From NCBI GenBank assembly GCA_900471815.1, contig UICE01000004.1:62001-126000 (forward strand): DNA of 64,000 nt, given 5' to 3'. A program made the translations under genes and the position numbers. Of the stretch, positions 36,398 through 45,492 are shown piece after piece (the stretch's first letter is position 1; every line of letters starts with the position of its first letter). This DNA is from Hyphomicrobiales bacterium (GTDB taxonomy: Bacteria > Pseudomonadota > Alphaproteobacteria > Rhizobiales > Rhizobiaceae). Under the pieces are notes generated by a model. The model had not been told where the DNA came from and searched no databases. It worked only from the letters and a program-made list of their open reading frames with translations.

Positions 36398-36412
36398 TCT
36401 GAAACGATACAG
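36398..36412. promoter_or_regulatory. LacI-type operator, copy 2
   Basis: TCTGAAACGATACAG repeats copy 1 with one base changed and lies 20 bases before the LacI start. A GTTTC-T-GAAAC palindrome (36395-36405) overlaps its left half. Its position suggests autoregulation. The two copies, about 220 bases apart, could also support looping. Confidence 0.65.
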
Positions 36413-36431
36413 AAGCGCTGCATGGTGAAGG

Positions 36432-37499
36432 ATGGCCTTGACGGGCCAGCAAGATATGAACGCAAAAGATTTGAGACGTGGTTCGAGCAGCGAAGCAGTG
36501 GAGCTTCCCGAAGGAGAGCGTCCAACTTTAAAGACGATAGCCTTCATGGCCGGGCTGGGTGTGACAACTGTTTCGCGCGCATTGAAAGACGCGCCAGAAA
36601 TTGGCCGCGCAACCAAAAACCGCGTGCAACTCATCGCAAAACAGATTGGCTACCGGCCCAACCGTGCTGGCGTAAGGCTGCGAACCGGCAAGACGAATGT
36701 TATTAGTCTTGTGCTCAATGCGCAGTCGGAAATTATGGGCCTGACGTCAAACATGGTCTATGGCATTTCCGAGATATTATCGCAGACGCCGTATCATCTG
36801 ACCGTTACGCCCTATTCGGCTGAAAATGATCCCATGCAGCCCATTCGCTACATCGTGGAAACAGGATCTGCCGATGGCATTATCATGTCACGTACGGAGC
36901 CTGACGATGCGCGCGTCCGTTATCTTACCGAGCACGGCATCCCATTTGCTACCCATGGGCGGACAGAAATGGGGATCGAGCATCCGTTCCATGATTTCGA
37001 CAATGAAGCATTTGCGTATAAATCCGCGAGAAGCCTGCTGATCAAAGGACGCAAGAAAATTGCGATGATGGCCGGCCCCACCTCTGCGGTAACCTACCAT
37101 AGGCATTTGGAGCGGGGGTTCTCCCGGGCAATCGAGGAGGGCGGTGCGCAGGCTATTCTGGTTCCTGATATTGACGTGGACACATCGCTTGGGCGCATTC
37201 GTGATCGAACGGAAGAAATAATGTCCGGCCAAAATCGCCCGGATGGAATTGTCTGTTGTAGCGGGAGCGCAGCCATTGCTTTGGTTGCAGGAATTGAAGC
37301 GGCTGGCCTCAAAATTGGCAGGGATGTTGATCTCGTATCGAAACAATCGAGCGACGTGCTGAAATGGTTCCGACCGGAAATAATCGTGTTTAACGAAGAT
37401 GTTCGCCACGCCGGGCGGGAACTGGCACGCGCCGTGTTACGCCGCATCGAAGGAGTGGATGCGCGGGAGTTGCAGAGCCTGAGTTATCCGGATGAATAG
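36432..37499 (+). CDS. LacI-family transcriptional repressor of the sugar operon
   Basis: A protein of up to 355 residues. The DNA-binding part is RPTLKTIAFMAGLGVTTVSRAL (in two pieces, residues about 30-52), followed by IAKQIGYRPNRAGVRLRTG, the hinge. The rest is the periplasmic-binding-like effector domain (NVISLVLNAQSEIMG, GTSAVTYHR-like ligand loops). The N-terminal extension before the helix-turn-helix is unusually long; a start at 36456 (MNAKDL) is equally possible, as neither ATG has a good ribosome site. It is divergent from the CUT1 operon, and two matching operators lie between them, so it is very likely the operon's repressor. Confidence 0.88.
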   Translation: MALTGQQDMNAKDLRRGSSSEAVELPEGERPTLKTIAFMAGLGVTTVSRALKDAPEIGRATKNRVQLIAKQIGYRPNRAGVRLRTGKTNVISLVLNAQSEIMGLTSNMVYGISEILSQTPYHLTVTPYSAENDPMQPIRYIVETGSADGIIMSRTEPDDARVRYLTEHGIPFATHGRTEMGIEHPFHDFDNEAFAYKSARSLLIKGRKKIAMMAGPTSAVTYHRHLERGFSRAIEEGGAQAILVPDIDVDTSLGRIRDRTEEIMSGQNRPDGIVCCSGSAAIALVAGIEAAGLKIGRDVDLVSKQSSDVLKWFRPEIIVFNEDVRHAGRELARAVLRRIEGVDARELQSLSYPDE

Positions 37500-37523
37500 T
37501 GGTGGGGTGCCCATCGGCAAATG

Positions 37524-37551
37524 GGTGGTGCGTGTCAAAGCACGCACCACC
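37524..37551. terminator. Hairpin between convergent lacI and ftsK-like genes
   Basis: GGTGGTGCGTG (37524-37534) pairs perfectly with CACGCACCACC (37541-37551) around a 6-base loop. It sits in the 63 bases between the two facing stops and could end transcription from both sides, although neither flank has a long T-run. Confidence 0.6.
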
Positions 37552-37562
37552 TTCATGCCTGA

Positions 37563-40049
37563 TCAGTTATTCTCGTTCAGGATTTCACGCTTGCCGACAT
37601 GATTTGCTGGCCCAACCAGTCCTTCTTTTTCCATCCGCTCCACAAGGGAAGCGGCGCGGTTATAGCCAATTTGAAGGCGGCGCTGGATATAGGATGTTGA
37701 GCATTTTTTATCGCGCAACATGATTTTTACCGCTTGATCATAAAGCTCGTTTCCGTCTTCGGAAGCCATATTGCCTTTGTCGAAAACTGCGCTGTCCTCG
37801 TTTTCGACTTCTTCTTCCTCGGCCTCGTCGGCAGTGACCGTATCGAGATAATCCGGCTGACCTTGCGCCTTCAGGTGTGTAACGATCTGTTCCACTTCTT
37901 CATCAGAGACGAAGGGGCCGTGAACGCGGGCGATCCGGCCGCCGCCGATCATATGCAGCATGTCGCCTTGGCCCAAGAGCTGTTCGGCACCCTGCTCGCC
38001 CAAAATGGTGCGGCTGTCGATTTTCGATGTTACTTGAAACGAAATACGCGTCGGGAAGTTGGCCTTGATGGTGCCGGTAATGACGTCGACGGAAGGACGC
38101 TGCGTTGCCATGATCAGGTGAATGCCAGCCGCACGTGCCATTTGCGCCAAACGCTGTATCGCGCCTTCGATATCCTTGCCGGCCACCATCATCAGGTCGG
38201 CCATCTCGTCGACGATGATGACAATGTACGGCATTGCCGTCAGATCCATTTCTTCCTGTTCATATTCAGGTGTGCCCGTGCCTTTATCGAAGCCCGTTTG
38301 AACCGTGCACATCACGGTTTCGCCTTTTTCCCGGGCGCTGGCAACGCGAGCATTGAAACCATCAATATTGCGGACGCCGAGTTTCGACATTTTGCGATAT
38401 CGATCTTCCATTTCGCGAACCGCCCATTTCAATGCCATGACGGCTTTCTTGGGATCGGTAACAACAGGGGTAAGCAGATGCGGAATGCCATCATAGATCG
38501 ACAGTTCCAACATCTTCGGATCGACCATGATCAAGCGGCACTCGTCGGGGGTGAGCCGGTAGAGCAGAGACAGGATCATCGTATTTATCGCAACGGATTT
38601 ACCAGAACCCGTGGTACCAGCCACCAGAAGATGGGGCATTTTGGCGAGCTCAGCGATCACCGGCTCGCCGCCGATGGTCTTTCCAAGACAGAGCGCCAGT
38701 TTGAACTTTGTCTTGTCGAAGCTGTCAGATTCGATCATTTCCCGCAGGAACACCGTCTCGCGTGTCGTGTTGGGCAGTTCAATACCAATAACATTGCGCC
38801 CAGGGACCACTGCAACGCGTGCTGACAATGCAGACATGGAACGCGCAATATCGTCAGCAAGGCCAATGACGCGTGAAGATTTTACGCCCGGGGCAGGTTC
38901 GAACTCATATAATGTGACCACCGGTCCTGGACGAACATGAATGATCTCGCCGCGAATGCCGAAATCTTCCAGGACACTCTCAAGCAAACCAGCATTCTGC
39001 TCCAGCGTTTCCTGCGAAATGGTGATCGTATCTTGCGCAGTATGTTCCTGTAACAAGTCGACCGGCGGCTTCTCGTATCCGACGTGGGTTGGCGGCGTCA
39101 TGCGCGTCTCGATGCCACCGACAATGGCAAGCCGTCTTTGCGGTCCAAGCGTTTGCGCAGGCGCAGGTGCTGGCTGTGGAGCAATCTCACGCCGCTGCAC
39201 GACAACTTGCTGTTGGGCGATAGGAGCCGGAGACTCCTCCACCAAGGCCTCGACGACCGTCTCTATCGTGTCATTCCCGGTCAATGCGGCGTTTAGCTGA
39301 TCTTCTGACTTTTCGGGCGCAGAAGGAGCCAAAAGCTGCGGGTCGATAGCTTCCGCAGCAAGAGCCTTTTTATACTCCACGATACGAAAACGGGCGGTGA
39401 TCTCATCAGGGCTGTATTGTATCTTTTTTGGGCGCACATAAGCGCTGGTGACCGGAGCTACATCAGCGATCACGCCCATGCTGTCCCAGAATGCGAAGTC
39501 TGACACATAGGCATAAGCCGAGCTGGCTGCCTCTTTGGCCGGGGACGATGCCGCGACTGTATTTTCGTGTTTCTCTTCGATGGAGACGGTCGGAACCTTG
39601 CCCGCTAAAACCGGTGAACGTTCTGGTTGCGCAGGGGCTGCCTGCACGACGGGCGGGCGCGGCGGAGCCACAGGTGCCTTGAACCCGACAGGGGCGGCTT
39701 TTTGCGCCGTGGAAACCTGTACAGGTGTTGGAGCTGGCTGCTCTTTGCCCTTTTGCAATTCACTGTCTGGCGTCCGTGTGAAACGGACATTCTCAGACAA
39801 GGAGAACATGCGCTTTGAAATTGGTGCCGTCGCAGCATCGGGCAACACATAGCCCGCGCTTTGCAACCGCTCCATGGGATGCGCAGAGGCTTGCGCGACA
39901 GGCGGCGCCGAACGGCGAACGTTTACAGGTGCATAGGCCGGAGCCGGGGTTGGATTGGGGGCGGGGGCACTTGCAGGAGGTGTCTGATTTGCCTCTGTTG
40001 TCTCGTAGTCATCTGATTTTATTGGGAAATTTGTTCTGGAAATATGCAT
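37563..40049 (-). CDS. FtsK/SpoIIIE-type DNA translocase lacking the N-terminal membrane domain
   Basis: An 828-residue motor protein. Residues 1-320 are Pro/Ala-rich linker-like sequence with no hydrophobic helix, whereas canonical FtsK begins with four membrane segments. The alpha region spans about 330-410, the RecA-like beta domain about 430-720. Walker A is [13 protein letters not shown] (478-485 core), Walker B is [11 protein letters not shown] (about 611), followed by [15 protein letters not shown]. The gamma winged helix (about 768-828: [21 protein letters not shown]) would read KOPS-like DNA signals. FtsK pumps chromosome ends past the division septum and activates XerCD. A soluble paralogue beside a second ftsZ suggests a specialised role; recruitment to the septum would need a partner. 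Confidence 0.88.
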   Translation of the reverse strand: MHISRTNFPIKSDDYETTEANQTPPASAPAPNPTPAPAYAPVNVRRSAPPVAQASAHPMERLQSAGYVLPDAATAPISKRMFSLSENVRFTRTPDSELQKGKEQPAPTPVQVSTAQKAAPVGFKAPVAPPRPPVVQAAPAQPERSPVLAGKVPTVSIEEKHENTVAASSPAKEAASSAYAYVSDFAFWDSMGVIADVAPVTSAYVRPKKIQYSPDEITARFRIVEYKKALAAEAIDPQLLAPSAPEKSEDQLNAALTGNDTIETVVEALVEESPAPIAQQQVVVQRREIAPQPAPAPAQTLGPQRRLAIVGGIETRMTPPTHVGYEKPPVDLLQEHTAQDTITISQETLEQNAGLLESVLEDFGIRGEIIHVRPGPVVTLYEFEPAPGVKSSRVIGLADDIARSMSALSARVAVVPGRNVIGIELPNTTRETVFLREMIESDSFDKTKFKLALCLGKTIGGEPVIAELAKMPHLLVAGTTGSGKSVAINTMILSLLYRLTPDECRLIMVDPKMLELSIYDGIPHLLTPVVTDPKKAVMALKWAVREMEDRYRKMSKLGVRNIDGFNARVASAREKGETVMCTVQTGFDKGTGTPEYEQEEMDLTAMPYIVIIVDEMADLMMVAGKDIEGAIQRLAQMARAAGIHLIMATQRPSVDVITGTIKANFPTRISFQVTSKIDSRTILGEQGAEQLLGQGDMLHMIGGGRIARVHGPFVSDEEVEQIVTHLKAQGQPDYLDTVTADEAEEEEVENEDSAVFDKGNMASEDGNELYDQAVKIMLRDKKCSTSYIQRRLQIGYNRAASLVERMEKEGLVGPANHVGKREILNENN

Positions 40050-40160
40050 GATGCCTGCGAACGAAACGGGATGAGGTGACCGGATTTGTGCCGCTCTAGG
40101 AATAGAAAATGAAGGTTAACAACTCTCTACCGAGCATCACTTTCTCACCGTTCCATACGC

Positions 40161-40191
40161 AAAAAAATATCCCGGGATTTGGCCCCGGGAT
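40161..40191 (-). terminator. Rho-independent terminator after the FtsZ paralogue
   Basis: Read on the minus strand, ATCCCGGG and CCCGGGAT (40184-40191 and 40169-40176) form an 8-base perfect stem with a 7-base loop, followed by ATTTTTTT. This ends the ftsZ-like transcript 43 bases after its stop and implies a separate promoter for the ftsK-like gene. Confidence 0.85.
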
Positions 40192-40233
40192 GATAATAAT
40201 TATAAATATATGTTGCGGGCGATGGGCCGATTG

Positions 40234-41247
40234 TCAGGCTTGGCGTTGCAGCAATGCCCCAGATGCGTGGGTTGAGTTGTTGACGCCATCAATACCAGTC
40301 GCAACGACGGAAACGCGGAAAACACCTTCCAGAGCATCGTCAAATGTAGCGCCGAGAATGATATTCGCCTGATCGTCAACTTCCTCCCGAATGCGGGTGG
40401 CGGCTTCGTCAACTTCAAACAGTGTCATGTCGCGGCCACCGGAGATGGAAACGAGAACGCCTTTGGCACCCTTCATCGATTCCACATCAAGCAGCGGATT
40501 GGCGATTGCTGCTTCCGCAGCGGCCTGAGCGCGCCCTTGGCCCGTGCCTTCGCCGGTACCCATCATGGCCCGGCCCATATCCCTCATCACGGATCGCACA
40601 TCGGCAAAATCCAGATTGATGAGGCCTTCGCGCACCATCAAATCGGTGATGCATGCGACGCCTGAATAAAGAACCCGGTCAGCGATGGCGAAGGCATCGG
40701 CGAATGTTGTGTTGGCGCTGGCGACGCGGAAAAGGTTCTGGTTGGGAATGACGATCAAAGTATCGGCGCTCTCGCGCAGTGCTTCAAGGCCTTCTTCAGC
40801 CATCCGCATGCGGCGGGTTCCCTCGAAGGAAAACGGTTTTGTGACGACGCCAACGGTAAGGATGCCAGCGGAGCGGGCTGCGCGTGCAATCACCGGGGCT
40901 GCACCTGTTCCGGTGCCGCCGCCCATGCCAGCTGTAACGAAACACATATGTGTTCCTGTCAGATGGTCCATGATTTCGTCGATGCTTTCCTCAGCAGCAG
41001 CGCGGCCGATTTCCGGATGCGATCCGGCACCCAGGCCCTGCGTGACATTCGCGCCCAGCTGTATAAGCCTGGTCGCCTTGGACATCGACAGGGCCTGCGC
41101 ATCTGTGTTTGCAACGATGAATTGCGTTCCTTGCAGGTTTTCGCGGATCATATTGTTGACCGCATTACCGCCGCCACCTCCAACACCGAACACGGTAATA
41201 TTCGGCTTCATCTCGGAAATTTCCGGTTTTTGAAGGTTGATCGACAT
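40234..41247 (-). CDS. FtsZ paralogue without C-terminal extension (FtsZ2-like)
   Basis: A 337-residue tubulin-like GTPase. The GTP-binding signature [12 protein letters not shown] lies at residues 107-118, the N-terminal [14 protein letters not shown] at 21-34, and the T7 loop NLDFADV at 211-217 keeps the aspartate needed for GTP hydrolysis in the polymer. The fold is complete but the protein stops at about residue 337. It has no disordered linker and no conserved C-terminal peptide, the site that binds FtsA and other division proteins. The main FtsZ of rhizobia and Brucella is over 500 residues with a long tail. S. meliloti is known to carry a similarly short second FtsZ. It probably polymerises but would have to modulate rather than run division. 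Confidence 0.92.
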   Translation of the reverse strand: MSINLQKPEISEMKPNITVFGVGGGGGNAVNNMIRENLQGTQFIVANTDAQALSMSKATRLIQLGANVTQGLGAGSHPEIGRAAAEESIDEIMDHLTGTHMCFVTAGMGGGTGTGAAPVIARAARSAGILTVGVVTKPFSFEGTRRMRMAEEGLEALRESADTLIVIPNQNLFRVASANTTFADAFAIADRVLYSGVACITDLMVREGLINLDFADVRSVMRDMGRAMMGTGEGTGQGRAQAAAEAAIANPLLDVESMKGAKGVLVSISGGRDMTLFEVDEAATRIREEVDDQANIILGATFDDALEGVFRVSVVATGIDGVNNSTHASGALLQRQA

Positions 41248-41572
41248 GGTGCAATCCTTGTTCCGCGCCGCTCACTATCATCGGCGTACAGGTCTAAATC
41301 TCAAAATATCGCGTCCGTGAGAATCAAAACTGAAAATATCCCGGAGCGGCGGCAAAGAATCAGAAGGAGGTTTGCGGCGCAAGCCCTGAAATGGTCACTT
41401 ATCGTATCGCTTACGTTTTTCTTTGCATTCCAACAGAGTGGGGCTCCCTAGCATTGCGCCCGAAAAGCGCAGTCAACAGACGTTCATGTTGATCCTTTAC
41501 GGATGCATTTCTCACTGAACCATTCTAGTCTTTTTTGGATTCGGCCACATAGAGTTTATAAGGAATTTTTCC
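41248..41572. other. Intergenic region between ftsZ-like and cpdB-like genes
   Basis: 325 bases with no credible ORF. It should hold the divergent promoters of both genes. Three GANTC sites (41321-41325, 41357-41361, 41538-41542) could be methylated by a CcrM-type enzyme, but that number is only slightly above chance for this length. AAGGA ends about 8 bases before the cpdB-like ATG. No repeat, RNA gene or strong dyad was recognised. Confidence 0.5.
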
Positions 41573-43561
41573 ATGTCTGATATTTCTGCCATGCATCCGA
41601 TTTCGCGCCGTTCTCTTTTGAGTGGCATGGCCGCAACATCGGCGCTCTTATTGCTACATCCTTTTTCCGCGCGCGCGGCATCCAACCAGGCTCATTTGCG
41701 GCTGATGGAAACGACCGACATCCATGTGAATGTTTTTCCCTATGATTATTACGCCGATAAGCCAAACGACACGATGGGGCTGGCCCGCACAGCGACGATC
41801 ATGGATACAATTCGCGCTGAAGCCACCAACTCGCTCCTCATCGACAATGGCGACTTTCTCCAGGGCAATCCCATGGGAGATTACATGGCTTATCAGCGTG
41901 GAATGAAAGAAGGCGATGTCCACCCTGTTATCAAAGCCATGAATGTCTTGGGCTATGATGTGGGGACGCTCGGCAATCACGAGTTCAATTACGGTCTTGA
42001 CTATATGTTCAATGTGGTCGGTGGGTCGAATTTTCCTTATGTCTGTGCAAATCTGACCAAAGGAAACCTGGCCAGCGATCCCAAGCAGGATGAGCTCTTC
42101 TTCAAGCCCTATGTCATCATTGAAAAGATTATCAAGGACGGTTCTGGCGCAGAAACTCCGATAAAGATCGGATTTATCGGTTTTGTGCCTCCTCAAATCA
42201 TGTTGTGGGATGTCAAAAACCTCGAAGGAAAGGCTCAAACGCGCGATATCGTTGAAGCCGCAAAAGCTTGGGTGCCCGCGATGAAGGAAGAGGGTGCCGA
42301 TATTATCGTTGCGTTATCTCACTCCGGCATCGATGGGGCACCTCTCGCCGATCGCATGGAAAATGCCTCACTCCACCTCGCGGGCGTGGAAGGCATCGAC
42401 GCAATTTTTACCGGGCACCAGCATCTGGTTTTTCCGGGCCCGAAAAGCTGGGACGGTATTGCGGGTGTTGATCCAATCAAGGGAACATTGTCTGGAAAAC
42501 CGGCTGTAATGGCGGGTTTCTGGGGTTCGCATCTTGGGCTGATCGATCTGCTGCTTGAAAAGGACGGCCAACGCTGGCGGATTGTTGATTTTACTGCGGA
42601 GGCTCGTCCAATTTACCATCGCGATGAGGCGAAGAAGGTTGTGGCGGATGTTGCCGATAAGGCCGAAGTTATTGATGCAGCCAAAGCAGAACATGAAGCA
42701 ACGCTGAATTACGTTCGCACCCCGGTGGGTAAAACCTCCGCTCCGCTCTATTCCTATTTTGCCTTGGTTGCCGATGATCCTTCGGTTCAAGTCGTATCTC
42801 AGGCTCAGACCTGGTACATAAAGCAGATGCTCAAGGAAACGGAGTATAAGGACCTGCCCGTTTTATCCGCTGCCGCCCCATTCAAGGCAGGCGGGCGTGG
42901 TGGTGCAGACTACTATACCGATGTTCCTGCCGGAGATATCGCGATCAAAAATGTCGCTGATCTCTATCTTTATCCCAACACGGTGCAGGCGGTGGCAATC
43001 ACTGGCGAGCAAGTCAAAAACTGGTTGGAAATGTCGGCGGGCATGTTCAATCACATACCGGCAGGATCGAAGGATGCGGCCCTGCTCAATGCGAACTTTC
43101 CGTCTTACAACTTCGATATTATCGACGGCGTTACTTATGAAATCGATTTGTCGCAGGAACGCAAGTTTGACAATGATGGTTTGCCGGTCAATCCGCAAGC
43201 CAACCGTATCGAGAACCTTCAATTTGACGGCAAGCCAATTGATCCGGCGCAGAAATTTGTTGTTGTCACGAATAATTATCGCGCAGGCGGAGGCGGAAAG
43301 TTCCCCGAGATTGCTGCAGATAAGGTGATCTTTGTAGCCCCGGACACAAACCGCGATGTCATTGTGCGTTATATCGTTGAAGAGGGGACGATCAATCCGT
43401 CAGCGGATGCCAATTGGACATTCAAAGCGCTTCCCGGCACCACGGTCACCTTCGAAAGCGGCCCCAAGGCGAAACAATTCCTTGGCGATCTGAAAAGCGT
43501 CAAGATCGAGGATGCCGGAGATGGTGCCGAGGGATTTGCCAAGTTTCGGCTTGTTTTGTGA
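41573..43561 (+). CDS. cpdB: Periplasmic 2',3'-cyclic-nucleotide phosphodiesterase / 3'-nucleotidase (CpdB-like)
   Basis: A 662-residue exported metallophosphoesterase. The leader has SRRSLLSG, a twin-arginine motif, and ends near SARAAS (residue 37). The calcineurin-like domain shows the metal motifs in order: METTDIHVN, LLIDNGDFLQGNP, GTLGNHEFNYG, ALSHSGID, FTGHQHLVFPG. The C-terminal 5'-nucleotidase domain spans about 370-600 (NTVQAVAITGEQVKNWLEMS, TNNYRAGGGGKFP). It would hydrolyse extracytoplasmic cyclic nucleotides and 3'-nucleotides so that nucleoside and phosphate can be taken up. An ordinary 5'-nucleotidase (UshA) is the alternative but the YDYY segment favours CpdB. Confidence 0.9.
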   Translation: MSDISAMHPISRRSLLSGMAATSALLLLHPFSARAASNQAHLRLMETTDIHVNVFPYDYYADKPNDTMGLARTATIMDTIRAEATNSLLIDNGDFLQGNPMGDYMAYQRGMKEGDVHPVIKAMNVLGYDVGTLGNHEFNYGLDYMFNVVGGSNFPYVCANLTKGNLASDPKQDELFFKPYVIIEKIIKDGSGAETPIKIGFIGFVPPQIMLWDVKNLEGKAQTRDIVEAAKAWVPAMKEEGADIIVALSHSGIDGAPLADRMENASLHLAGVEGIDAIFTGHQHLVFPGPKSWDGIAGVDPIKGTLSGKPAVMAGFWGSHLGLIDLLLEKDGQRWRIVDFTAEARPIYHRDEAKKVVADVADKAEVIDAAKAEHEATLNYVRTPVGKTSAPLYSYFALVADDPSVQVVSQAQTWYIKQMLKETEYKDLPVLSAAAPFKAGGRGGADYYTDVPAGDIAIKNVADLYLYPNTVQAVAITGEQVKNWLEMSAGMFNHIPAGSKDAALLNANFPSYNFDIIDGVTYEIDLSQERKFDNDGLPVNPQANRIENLQFDGKPIDPAQKFVVVTNNYRAGGGGKFPEIAADKVIFVAPDTNRDVIVRYIVEEGTINPSADANWTFKALPGTTVTFESGPKAKQFLGDLKSVKIEDAGDGAEGFAKFRLVL

Positions 43562-43611
43562 GTGTATTCACAGATGCAGCTGCGTTGATGGTTACAAAAT
43601 GAGCCGTTAGA

Positions 43612-43641
43612 ACCCTCCCGCTTTAACGCTATCGGGAGGGT
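43612..43641 (+). promoter_or_regulatory. Hairpin that sequesters the ribosome-binding site of the MHS transporter
   Basis: ACCCTCCCG (43612-43620) pairs perfectly with CGGGAGGGT (43633-43641) around a 12-base loop. The right arm contains the GGGAGG ribosome site, 4-5 bases before the ATG at 43645. Eight of nine pairs involve strong GC runs, so translation should be blocked unless the stem is opened. No T-run follows, which argues against a plain terminator for cpdB. Confidence 0.6.
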
Positions 43642-43644
43642 AGA

Positions 43645-44934
43645 ATGCACCAAAATAATTTCGGAAAACGGGCGCGGCTTCTGTTTGCCAGTTCTGTAGG
43701 CACCATTATTGAATGGTACGATTTCTTTATCTTTGCCACCTGCGCGGTGCTGGTTTTTGACAAGGCATTCTTTCCGACAGCTGACCCAATGATAGGGGTT
43801 TTGCTCGGCCTCAGCACTTTTGCCATAGGTTTTATCGCCCGCCCGCTGGGTGGCATAATCTTCGGAGTTCTTGGGGATCGCATAGGACGCAAAAACGCGC
43901 TGGTTGTAAGTCTTGCCATGATGGGCGGAGCAACTTTCGCCATGGGTCTTCTGCCGACCTATGCGTCAGTTGGCGTTCTGGCGCCGGTCTTGCTGGTTGC
44001 GCTGCGTATCGTGCAAGGTGTCGCAGTGGGTGGCGAGGCAACGGGTGCCTTGTTGATCGTTGCTGAATCGATGCCCGGCAAACAGCGCGGGTTCTGGACA
44101 AGCTTTCCCATGGTTGGTGGTCCTGCTGCCAATGTGCTGGCAGCAGCCACGATAAGCTTCCTCACGATACGTTTTGGCGAACAGGCTTTTATCGACTGGG
44201 CCTGGCGGCTGCCCTTCCTCTTCTCGATCGTGCTGGTCATTCTGGGTTTCTGGATGCGCCGCCGGGTCGAAGAATCTCCTGCTTTCATCGAACTCGTCGA
44301 AAAGCGAAAGACGATACCGGCTGCGCCTTTTTCCGAAGCATTCAAGCACTTTAGCAAACCAATGGGACAGGTCTTTCTGGTCAAGACGGCCGAGAACACA
44401 TTGTTTTACCTGTTCACGACATTCTTCCTGGTGCTGACGGTTCAGTTTCTTGGTTTAGCGCGATCAGTTGGCGTTGGAGCCCTGTTCTGGGGATCTGTTG
44501 CTGAAGTCATCGTGATTATGGTCGCGGCATATGCGTCGGATTTGTTTGGACGCAAGCCCTTGATGTTTATCGGCCTACTGGGCGGCCTGGCTGCAGGCGC
44601 TTATCTTTTCAGTCTGCCGCATGGTGCCGATCCGCAAACAGTATTGATGGCAACGCTGCTAACGCTCACATTCCACGGGATTATAGTTGGAAGCATGGCT
44701 CCGTTTTTTACCGAGTTGTTTCCGACGCATGTTCGCTACTCAGCCATGTCCATCAGTTATCAGGTCGCCTCGGTTGTGGGTGGCTCTGTTGCGCCCTTGA
44801 TTGCAACCCTCTTGCTTAACGCAACAGGATCGCCGCATGCAGTCATTATCTATGCAGCAGTGATGGTAATTCCCGGCATTATTTGCGTGCTTTTGTCACG
44901 TGAGACGCGAGGGGTGGACCTGACGACGCTTTAG
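43645..44934 (+). CDS. MFS transporter of the metabolite:H+ symporter (MHS) family
   Basis: A 429-residue inner-membrane carrier with about 12 hydrophobic helices. MHS/MFS hallmarks: GTIIEWYDFFIFA in helix 1, RPLGGIIFGVLGDRIGRKNAL in parts between helices 2 and 3, and LRIVQGVAVGGEATGALLIVAE in helix 4. The family moves organic acids such as shikimate, citrate, dicarboxylates, aromatic acids and betaines with protons. It converges with hmgR (4-base overlap of ends), but the neighbourhood does not fix its substrate; an aromatic acid entering the tyrosine pathway is possible. Its ribosome site is inside a stable hairpin. Confidence 0.9.
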   Translation: MHQNNFGKRARLLFASSVGTIIEWYDFFIFATCAVLVFDKAFFPTADPMIGVLLGLSTFAIGFIARPLGGIIFGVLGDRIGRKNALVVSLAMMGGATFAMGLLPTYASVGVLAPVLLVALRIVQGVAVGGEATGALLIVAESMPGKQRGFWTSFPMVGGPAANVLAAATISFLTIRFGEQAFIDWAWRLPFLFSIVLVILGFWMRRRVEESPAFIELVEKRKTIPAAPFSEAFKHFSKPMGQVFLVKTAENTLFYLFTTFFLVLTVQFLGLARSVGVGALFWGSVAEVIVIMVAAYASDLFGRKPLMFIGLLGGLAAGAYLFSLPHGADPQTVLMATLLTLTFHGIIVGSMAPFFTELFPTHVRYSAMSISYQVASVVGGSVAPLIATLLLNATGSPHAVIIYAAVMVIPGIICVLLSRETRGVDLTTL

Positions 44935-45416
44935 TCATCATCGGTCGAAGTGACTGCCGCATATTGCCCGTAATATGTTTCGAGCGCGGTGAGCCCGGCT
45001 TTCAAGTCGCGCGTTCCGTGCTCGCCCAGTCTGGCAAACAAGTCGGCTTCAAAATCGTAAGCGAGCTTGGCCAAATGCTCATAGGCTTTGAGGCCGGCAG
45101 CGGTGAGTTCCAGATGTTCGGTTCGCCGATCGGCCTCATCCCGGCGACGCTTCAGCCAACGGCGTTGCTCAAGAGAGAAAACCGCGCGACTGACTTTTGT
45201 TTTATGCATTGAAGAATGCAGCCCGATAGCAGTGGCAGTTTGAGCCCCAAATTGGCCAAGTGTCGCCAATGTGCGCCATTCAGGGCGCGTTAGGCCATAT
45301 TGTTCACGGTACTGGCTGGAGAAACGTCTGCTGATCGTCTCTGCGGCCTTATTCAGCCTGTACGGTGTAAACTCCTCCAGAATGAGGGGAATGCGGTCCA
45401 CTACTTTATTCGTCAT
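44931..45416 (-). CDS. hmgR: MarR-family regulator of homogentisate catabolism (HmgR-like)
   Basis: A 161-residue winged-helix protein. The DNA-binding part spans about 45-120: LTRPEWRTLATLGQFG, HKTKVSRAVFSLEQRRWLKR, and the wing RDEADRRTEHLELT. The ATG at 45416 has GAGG about 10 bases upstream; the open frame to 45494 would enter hmgA. It is divergent from hmgA with 76 bases between starts, the same arrangement as known HmgR repressors, which release DNA on binding homogentisate. The gene symbol rests on that context. Confidence 0.82.
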   Translation of the reverse strand: MTNKVVDRIPLILEEFTPYRLNKAAETISRRFSSQYREQYGLTRPEWRTLATLGQFGAQTATAIGLHSSMHKTKVSRAVFSLEQRRWLKRRRDEADRRTEHLELTAAGLKAYEHLAKLAYDFEADLFARLGEHGTRDLKAGLTALETYYGQYAAVTSTDDD

Positions 45417-45430
45417 GAGCAAAAAGCCTC

Positions 45431-45466
45431 TTTGTGATTGATAGTTACAAAAAATATCGTCACAAA
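45431..45466. promoter_or_regulatory. Inverted repeat in the hmgR-hmgA divergent promoter
   Basis: TTTGTGA (45431-45437) and TCACAAA (45460-45466) are perfect inverted copies with 22 bases between, and a looser GATA...TATC dyad lies inside. The 76-base region must contain both promoters, so this is the probable HmgR binding area. Confidence 0.45.
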
Positions 45467-45492
45467 TGCAACTAAATTGATGGAGGTTCAAC

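Noticed and set aside
37734-38825. A 363-codon open frame antisense to the ftsK-like gene
   Set aside because: It lies fully inside a clear FtsK motor domain, has no family motif, and is the usual product of codon bias on the opposite strand.
41321-41542. Three GANTC (CcrM) sites upstream of the ftsZ paralogue as a cell-cycle signal
   Set aside because: A 325-base region is expected to hold about one such site by chance; three is not strong evidence alone.
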